This document shows positions 56,841 through 64,000 of a DNA stretch of 64,000 bases, piece by piece; position 1 is the stretch's first letter; each line of letters opens with the position of its first letter. Location of the stretch: assembly GCA_003988855.1 (NCBI GenBank), contig QYAI01000102.1:49704-113703 (forward strand), given 5' to 3'. Source of the stretch: Arachnopeziza araneosa. Lineage: Eukaryota > Ascomycota > Leotiomycetes > Helotiales > Arachnopezizaceae. The notes under the pieces are model-generated. The model was not told the DNA's origin, ran no database searches, and saw only the letters and a program-made list of their open reading frames with translations. Position numbers and translations under genes: made by a program.

Positions 56841-59478
56841 TTAAGTACAGCCCAACCAAGCCTTCATCCTTCGCCAAAACGAGGTGTAGTTCCAATCCAA
56901 CTTCTGATTAATCTCGTCGACTAAAATACTTCCACAGACTTCTTCACAGCCCACTCCTTGATCATACCCGGTTATTGCGAGATCGCTGCTAGTCTGAATC
57001 TGATTGATTCTAACCTTCACTTCCCGATTCTGCCCTCCCACTATCCGATGCGAATCGTTCTCCTCTAGCAGCCATCCTTCTGGAGCATAAATCTCGGCAA
57101 TAGTACCAATAGGCACTATAAGAGCGATATCGCCTATGCCAGTCATCTCTTGTATATGTATTGCCACTTGTATTATCCCTTGAGGAATATTGAATTCCAC
57201 TTCAACACTCTCTAATCCTGCCAATACAGGTTTGACTTGCCACCTCATCCAACCTGGTTCTAACGGCGCTAAGCCAGCTAAGTATCTCGGAAATCCATAC
57301 ACAGGCCAAGTAGACCATCCATGCATCAAAGACGTATCATCGTAATTCGGTTGACCTGAGGTGTTCAATGATTCCCAGTGTCCACCCGAATAGTTTTGAT
57401 TTGAATCGTCTGCCATTGGACTCCAAACTCGTTCAACGAGATCCAGCGCTAAATTTCCCTGGTTCCTAACAAATAGCGCTTCTGCTGCGAAGCCTGAAGC
57501 ATATGGACTGACCACTTTGGTAGCATCCCACCGCTCAATATTCTGGAATGCCGGAGGCAGCTCGTGTTCTTTACAAGTAATCGCTTTCTCAAAACCCGAG
57601 TGACCTGGAGCTATACCTGTAGTAATAGCATATGCATTGACATCTTGACAGATGCCATTTGGACCAAAAGGATCACCCATTCGAAGAATACCTGTTTCAC
57701 TACTCCATAGATGGGATATGATGGCCTTTTTCAAAATCGATGCAGACCGGGAGAATGTGTTTTTTACACGGGTAACCTCAGACATCTTGCTCATCGAGAT
57801 CAATGCATCGTAATACGCCAGATTGATTTTACCGGAAGCTCCAAAGATCGGGCCGCCCATAGGATACCAATCCACTGTTACAATCAGTATAGTTTGTCTA
57901 TAAAGGGAATTACCTACTTTGAAATGGAGGAGGTGCAACGACCAATCCTCTTCTATCTAAGAATCCTTGCGTGAATTGCATTAGCTTCTCCAGTTTTGGA
58001 AAGACTGAGATGACAGTTTTTGTATCCCCAGAGTACATCCAGTAATCTTTGATTGCAACGACTAAGAGGAGTGCATAACTAAGCGAGTAGAAAGCATACG
58101 TTGGAGCCTCGATTTCTTCTGTATGCAATGGAGCTTGGATAGGAAGCAAATTGCCTAGATATCCATCTGAGGTCTGGAAGCTGGTGAGAAGCTTGATACT
58201 CCCTAAGATAGCACCCATATTTGCTGTCGAGTAGTAGACGGATCGACCCATAACTAAGAGATCTCCTCCAAACAAAGCTCGGTCACGCTTAGCGCCATCA
58301 ATCATACAAGCGAGAGAATTTGTGCCTACAGCGAAGTCTGCAAGAGTACGCGCTTTCTCAGACAAAAGAAGATTGTTTTCGTAAAGCATATGGCCGGCAT
58401 GATCTGAAACTTTGAGGTTCCGATAGAGAGCTGTATAGTGTTGCGGACCACCGAATGCGATAGAGCCGGTATTTTTCTCACTACCACCGAGCAGGGGATG
58501 TAAATTGAGTTGGGTGATTATTCCCGTCTCTGTCCCATTTATAGAAACAGTAACAAAAGAGCCTCGAGCAACAGTTTTGATTGAGATCCATCCCTTTAGG
58601 TCGATTTCTTCACCCACGTCCCAATGACCTCGAGAAACTGAAGGGAAGACCGAGCCTTTATTCGAAAGTCCTTCAAACGCGCCTAAAGAGCGCTTGGTGG
58701 TATCCAGACAAAAAATCAATCCATTGGCGACCATATGGACCGCCCAGCTTGAGCCCCCCTCCTCAACCTTGACTTCAAATTCAACAATTTTATCACCCCA
58801 TCTGGTACCGTATCTACAAGGAGCCCAATGCTGGCCATGGATTCGTGTTCCCATTTCCGTCACTTCCCAAGCTTCAGCAGTCTCACCCGCTTCCACAGTG
58901 CACATATCAATAGTGCGAACACCATCAATCCAGATTTTGTTGAGCTTCAAGTTTGAGCACCTGAACGTATTTATTGTTGGACATGGCTGCCGTATGGGAG
59001 TGAATCCTATGGACGATATGGTCACTGATGAATTCGGTGTCCGAAGAATGATCTTTTGGTATCGCTGGGACCGTTGAGCAAAGGGGAAATGTACTTCGTT
59101 AGGTGATGTTGACTGTTTTAAAACTTGAGGAACGACTCGATATGAGTCCATGGCGTTTGAGAACAAGAAAAAGGGTCCATCTCCTAAGTAGTATTAGTGC
59201 CGAATAGAACAAACTTCGGTTTGCATACCAGTGAGTTTTTCTATTCCCGCATACGTCTCGCTGAATATTACGTCTATCTCTACATCGCAGCCACGACTTA
59301 CGACCTTGTTTACTTCAATGAAAGGTAGACCTCCCTCAGCGCGTAAAAAGTCAAATGTGATTTCAGATTGATTTTCTGCATTGTTTGTAATGGTAATGGA
59401 GTCTGAGATACCAACAATCCCTTTGGAAGTCCATTTGGAAGGTACGATAAGACCGGGTCTAATTTTTAGAGCTCCCAT
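56841..59478 (-). CDS. Alpha-L-rhamnosidase (GH78)
   Basis: Three exons, 59229-59478, 57918-59183 and 56841-57874, give 849 aa. The first introns join EKLTG to DGPFFLFSNAMDSY and PPPFQ to MDWYPMGGPIFG. N-terminal beta domains include ETAEAWEVTEMGTRIHG-type sequence. The (alpha/alpha)6 barrel covers about residues 400-740 with DGYLGNLLPIQAPL, EAPTYAFYSLSYALLL, NGICQDVNAYAITTGIAPG and ETSLMHGWST-like elements (YDDTSLMHGWSTWPVYGFP). A C-terminal beta domain ends in a Trp/Cys tail. GH78 enzymes remove terminal L-rhamnose from plant glycosides and pectin side chains. There is no signal peptide, so this one is probably intracellular and acts on imported rhamnosides. It diverges from a sugar permease. 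Confidence 0.88.
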
Positions 59479-60069
59479 GATACCTCAAGTTGAAAAACAA
59501 ATAGAAATGAAAAATATTCAGACCAGCTATTTATTATGATGCTTTTGTAGAGTATGTGACAACTCCAGATTTAGACTAGAAATGACATTACTCGTATGTA
59601 GAGCAATCACGAAAGCTGGAACACTGGCTAGCTTGACACTGTCCACTTTAGATGTTGAAGTTGGTGCTGAATAAGTCTGTTCTCACATTAAGTGGACAGC
59701 GGAATCTTTCCGCCAAGCCCACAAATCGCTTGAAAGCGCCACCTTCACAAGACTACTGGCCAGAAATGGCATAAACTACCACATGTCCACCTGTTATTCC
59801 ACACAAGGAGGATACACTACTATTCACTCCTCTTCGTTTTGTCTCATATATGAGAATGACGATTCCGATTGGTCGCTCGCCAGTCTCAAGTCCGCTTAGA
59901 GAACTTCTCCAACCTTCATTCCCCAGATTCAAATTTTCGTGGGGATGATGTGGAGAAGCTTCGACTAATGTTCCAAAGCCTTGGCCACCGATTTAGTATA
60001 TATGACCTCTCCTTTCGCTCTTTTCTGTGCGTCTCATAATCCTGACCCTAAAGCCATTATATTTTTGAG
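59479..60069. promoter_or_regulatory. Divergent promoter rhamnosidase / sugar permease
   Basis: 591 bp between the two starts. Two SYGGRG-type CreA boxes lie close together: CCCCAG at 59921-59926 (minus-strand CTGGGG) and GTGGGG at 59939-59944. A TATATA stretch at about 59997-60002 stands some 70 bp before the permease ATG. Paired CreA sites suggest glucose repression of the permease, as is usual for sugar-use genes; the sites are short and could be chance. Confidence 0.45.
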
Positions 60070-61887
60070 ATGACTGAGCAAAAGGGGACCGAGTTTGAAC
60101 ACGTTGATATATCTAGCTCATGGACAAGGGATGAGCAATTGGGCGAGCAACTTTTCGAAACGGAGAGGCAGTATGCGCTATGGAAGGCCATGTAAGAGTC
60201 CTCAGCATACTATTCCATTGTCACGTATCACTTGCTGACTCCTCTGGCTATAGTGTGACACATAAACGTGTCATATTTCACTCGATTGCAGCATTCGGTG
60301 CTGGCATGTGCTTTGGGTATGACACAATAGCTAATGGCGCGACAATCTCAATGCCTGGCTTTGAGCTTTATTTCGGTGCCATGACTCCAGAACATACACT
60401 TTATGTTCCTTCTATCTGGGCTTCGCTATGGACTGCGATGTCATATCTGCTTCAAGCTCTAGGTGGTTTCTTCATTGGATTTGTCTCTGACCGAATTGGA
60501 AGAAAATGGCCTTGCGTAGCAGCATCTTGCCTCTCGATCATTGGTGTAGCAGTGCAATATTCTGCTAACTCGCGTGGGATGCTCCTCGGTGGGAAAATGA
60601 TTAACGGATTTGCAATTGGTTGTCTCTTTGCAACAGCGACAACATGGGCCTCGGAGATCTCTCCCATGCGGCTTAGGGGACCCATCCAATCTGCTATTAT
60701 CCTGTTTATGTTCTTCATGCAGGCTATTGGCTTGGTTGTTGTTCGAATGTATGTGCCGAACATCACACCTTCTTCGTTTAAAGCTGTATTTGCAATTCAG
60801 TGGGCGTGGCCGATTTGCACAGGCATTCTGTTTTGCTTCATGCCTGAATCACCGTCGTGGCTGCTCCTACAGGGCAGGACTGAATCCGCGAAGAGATCAT
60901 TAGAAAGGCTTCATGGTCACGACAACCAGATCGAAGTACGGCTTGCACATATGGCTCTCGGCATCCGACTCGAACAAGAACAGGCCGAGCGTCTTGGAGC
61001 AGGTTCTTTCGCCGACTTATTCCGCGGTAGCAACCTGAAGCGAACTTTGACAGTCGTCTGGATGTTTCTCGGATTTGGCTTCACAGGCGCATGTCTTCTC
61101 GCTCAAGGCATCTACTTTCTTATCATCGCCGGTCTGGAACCGATACACGCTTATGACGTATCTATTGGCGGTTTCGGGATTGCAATCTTTGCTAGTAAGT
61201 CTCCTGGCCGCTCGTATTCCCCTTTAAGGCTGTCTCCTAGTTTGTTCCTTCAAAAAGAAGAATATACTAACATACTCGTGCCACAGTTGTAGGATCTTGG
61301 TTCTTCATGGAGAAGACGGGACGCCGTAGTATCTTCCTCGTTGGCGCAGCAGTAAACGCAATTGTCATGTTCGTTATTGGTGGCCTGTATTACTCCAAGG
61401 CGGATGGAGCTCTGTGGGCAGTAGCAATCATAATGTTTGCCCCACTCTCTCATCCCGTGGTACTTTTCTGATTGATCATAGGAATTTGCTCATAGCGTGG
61501 CAAGCCGTTAGTATCGTTTCGACTTCTTGGGCCATAACCGGAGAGATATCCTCGTATCGCCTTCGTGCCAAGACTCAAGGTGTCGGCGTCATCTCAAATG
61601 CTTTTTCCACTTGGCTCTTTGTATTCACCGTTGCATACGTATACAATGTCGATGCCGGAAATTTAGGCATTCGCGCTGGTTTTGTGTATGGTGGAGGTTC
61701 TGTACTCTTCCTCCTGGTATCCTACTTCCTAATCCCCGACCTAAGAGGGTGTTCGACCGAGGAGATTGACTGGTTGTATGAGAATAAGATTTCAGCTAGG
61801 AAGTTTCAACAATATGTTAGTTTAGCGAAAGAGGGCGTCCAAGCTCTTGCAGGTCAAGTAGGCAAGCAGAAGGACGAACAGGTTTGA
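60070..61887 (+). CDS. MFS sugar transporter next to the rhamnosidase
   Basis: Four exons, 60070-60191, 60254-61194, 61287-61434 and 61482-61887, give 538 aa. The acidic N-terminus is followed by AAFGAGMCFGYDTIANGATI (span 1). DRIGRKWPCV, the RLRGP loop, PESPSWLLLQGRTESAKRSL after span 6, EKTGRRSIFLVG and the closing PDLRGCSTEEIDWLYENKI are sugar-porter signatures of the fungal alpha-glucoside/general sugar group. The third intron (47 nt) uses a weak GTTTGC donor but is required, joining AIIM to NLLIAWQAVS. The divergent pairing with GH78 suggests the cargo is L-rhamnose or an intact rhamnoside (inference). It is a plasma-membrane proton symporter by family. Confidence 0.88.
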
Positions 61888-62896
61888 ATATAGCAAATAA
61901 TCAGATACTGGCAGTACAAAATGTTACATCAATTAAAGGGCTCTGATTGTGTAAGTCGAATCAAAAGGATTGAGCGTTGTGCGAAGCCACAACAGCGAAA
62001 TTTCCCAATTGTACTACATGAAAATAGAGATAAATGAAATGATGAATCCCAAAGCGAACTTGCCCATTCCATCGGCTATTTCTTAGCTGCGTCGTCCGGT
62101 AGCAGAAGTGGCGCGCCAGAACGGCTGCGTTCGTCTTCTTGGGGTCACTCGATCACGGCAAATTTTTTGATAGCAAACTGATCATAAACAGAGTCCACGC
62201 TTTGAGATGGGTAGCACCCTCGCTCTGTTCTCAGCCTCCAGCTAAAAATGGATCTTGGCGGCCAGTGCCAAAACAGCCAAGGCGAGAACATCGACAGAGG
62301 CCACTAACCTTGCCACAGGATGACGCAGTCTGAAAGTATCAATAAACACTGAAAGTAGGTTGAGATATGCGAAGTTGTGAGTTGTACAATCGTCGTACAG
62401 AGAGGGAGGAACAATCATAGTGTTTGGAGGTTTGGTCCGCGTTCGTTCACGGCAGGTCAAGGGGGCTGTGCCAGGGGCGACTGATCCGGTTTCCGTTTTA
62501 GATCTGGTCTGGAGCGCGCTAAGCTCAATTAACGAATCGATAGATGGATGCACCAGCCGCCACGGCCCAAGCCACCGTTGGTCCAATAATTCCCGTATCG
62601 AACAACCAAGGCGCCATGGAGGTCAACCTGCTTTTGCGTCGAAGATCTTCTTTCCCTTCTATTCTCATCTTCCGGTGGTAATCGTTTTGCTGCTGTTTTC
62701 CATACATTCCTTAAATATTGTTTTACACGTTTTGCAGCGTGTTTCTATCTGACAGAATACGAGGGCTGAGTCGTGATCAGACCCAACACCAAGAAGGCCA
62801 GATTTTCTTCCTAATTTCCACTTTGGATAACGATCAGCCTCGAACGAAGCGCGAAAAGGTCCTCTCTCGACGTGTCCCTCCCAAATCATCCTCAAG
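61888..62896. other. Intergenic, no gene seen
   Basis: 1 kb with only chance frames (for example 62420-62752 +). Promoter of the GH128 gene; C/T-rich just before its ATG. Confidence 0.5.
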
Positions 62897-63891
62897 ATGC
62901 GTGTCTCCTCTATACTGCTGCTTGCTGCAGCGACTGTCGCTTCTGCACAACAAACGTTCAACCGCTCCTCGAAGCGTGGGCTTGTTTTCGTCCCAAACAG
63001 CAAATATCAGAGCGATAATCAGGTCTGGGTTGAGAACGACAGTGACCTGACATGGTACTACAACTACGGCGTTACACCTTCACCGGCGTATGCAAATCGT
63101 TCTCAAGACGAGCTTGAGTTCGTACCTATGCTCTGGTCGCCAAGCACCACTTTCTTGTCGAGCGTGAAATCATTGATCCAACAAGGGAGAGATATCAAAG
63201 TGGTTTTGACCTATAATGAACCTGATGGACCTGCATCATCGGGAGGAAGCAATGTTGATCCTGTAGTTGCGGCGCAGAACTGGATCGACCAAGTTCAGCC
63301 ATTGAAGGAGTTGGGTGTTCGATTGGGAGCCCCAGCCTGCACCGGTTCTCCATCAGGAGTGACCTGGCTCAAGAGTTTCTTTGCTGCATGCGAGAATCTG
63401 GGCACAAATTGCACTGCAGACTTCATTCCAATCCACTGGTACGATAACTTTGGAGGTTTAGCTTCGCATCTCGGAGAAATTTATTCTACGTGAGTCTGGC
63501 CATCCTGACCACTTGGGTTCTATATGAACTAACATTGGATTACAGATTCAATGAAACAGAAATCTGGGTTACCGAATATGCATATAGTAACCAAACTCTC
63601 TACAATACGCAAGACTTTTTCAACACAAGTGCTCAATACTTCGACCGTCTTGATTATGTAGAGAGATACTCTTACTTTGGTTCCTTCCGCTCTGACTACA
63701 GCAACGTTGGGCCTAACGTTGCTATGTTGACCCAGAATGGCCAGTTAACTGATATTGGAAGCTGGTACTTGGGTGGTGCGGCTACCAATAATATCCCTAG
63801 CGAGGTTAAGCCCAGTTCAGGCGTAAGAGTCCAAGGATCGAGCTGGATTGCCGCCGTTATTGGCTTGATTGGATTGATGATGCTGTCATGA
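62897..63891 (+). CDS. GPI-type GH128 glycoside hydrolase (Asl1-like beta-1,3-glucanase)
   Basis: Two exons, 62897-63489 and 63546-63891, give 312 aa. A clear signal peptide (MRVSSILLLAAATVASAQQ) leads to the GH128 barrel, with KRGLVFVPN at the first strand, FVPMLWSP, VVLTYNEPDGPASSGG with the likely acid/base Glu108, DFIPIHWYDNFGG, and EIWVTEYAYSN with the likely nucleophile Glu208. The tail PSSGVRVQGSSWIAAVIGLI plus GLMMLS is a GPI-attachment signal, so the enzyme should be bound to the plasma membrane or wall. Fungal relatives act on beta-1,3-glucan and are linked to wall remodelling and sexual or spore development. It is the last gene of the window and complete. Confidence 0.92.
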
Positions 63892-63910
63892 GCACAAAGC
63901 TATGGGGATT

Positions 63911-63946
63911 GCTAAATCCTGTCCGGCAGAGTGCTAAATCCTGTCC
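63911..63946. repeat. Short direct repeat downstream of GH128
   Basis: GCTAAATCCTGTCC occurs at 63911-63924 and again at 63933-63946, 22 bp apart. It lies in the 3' flank and is cut short by the window end, so more copies may follow. Confidence 0.8.
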
Positions 63947-64000
63947 ACTAGCGTCGTGCGCCACCCATGTACCAGGCATCAACACCACATAGTAATTTAT

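Noticed and set aside
1..64000. CRISPR array, bacterial operons, prophage or biosynthetic megasynthase genes
   Set aside because: None seen; the window is ordinary fungal nuclear DNA with spliced genes, and no polyketide or peptide synthetase is present.

Overview
The window reads as nuclear DNA of a filamentous ascomycete (Pezizomycotina). Almost every gene is split by introns of about 45-60 nt with GTATGT/GTAAGT-type donors, CTAAC/CTGAC-type branch sites and TAG/CAG acceptors. The gene set is typically fungal: Ufe1 SNARE, Rad26/UvsD, Mtr-like amino acid permease, QDR-type MFS pump, GH78, GH128 and a 2EXR/F-box-like protein. The class Leotiomycetes is only a guess from protein flavour. Gene density is moderate and several 2-5 kb spacers hold no convincing gene. 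All exon models were built by hand from reading frame and splice signals; nothing was searched or aligned.

Layout. 1-9 kb: the 3' end of an unknown gene, a secreted beta-propeller lactonase (-), a 2EXR/F-box-like protein, an NAD(P)-epimerase and an Mtr-like amino acid permease with an 8-nt micro-exon. 11-23 kb: aspartate aminotransferase (-), Ufe1-type t-SNARE (-), a DHA1 multidrug MFS (+), an AT-rich gene-poor stretch, a vacuolar carboxypeptidase S-like M20 peptidase (-) and an Iah1-like SGNH esterase (-). 23-34 kb: a 962-aa ankyrin protein with a tandem 91-residue super-repeat (-), an aldo-keto reductase (+), CDP-DAG synthase (-), the ATRIP homologue Rad26/UvsD (+) and a small membrane protein ending 10 bp from it tail to tail (-).

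34-49 kb: a 5.3-kb spacer with a decayed, stop-riddled coding relic, simple repeats and a 28-bp perfect palindrome, then a hexose transporter, a long empty spacer, a SulP/STAS anion transporter and a TATA-driven gene for a small secreted protein made of Gly/Ser/His/Arg/Pro repeats. 49-64 kb: a 5'-truncated 5S rRNA pseudogene, a Cys-rich Ser/Thr-rich single-pass membrane protein, a tiny membrane ORF, a C2H2 plus fungal_trans regulator, an alpha-L-rhamnosidase (GH78), a divergently transcribed sugar transporter and a GPI-type GH128 glucanase.

How genes fit together. The most coherent group is 53.5-61.9 kb: regulator, rhamnosidase and sugar permease lie side by side, the last two sharing a 591-bp divergent promoter. 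This is the layout expected of a rhamnoside-utilisation locus (inference). CDS1 and the ATRIP gene, and UFE1 and the QDR-type pump, also share divergent promoters. The remaining genes look like unrelated housekeeping and accessory functions.
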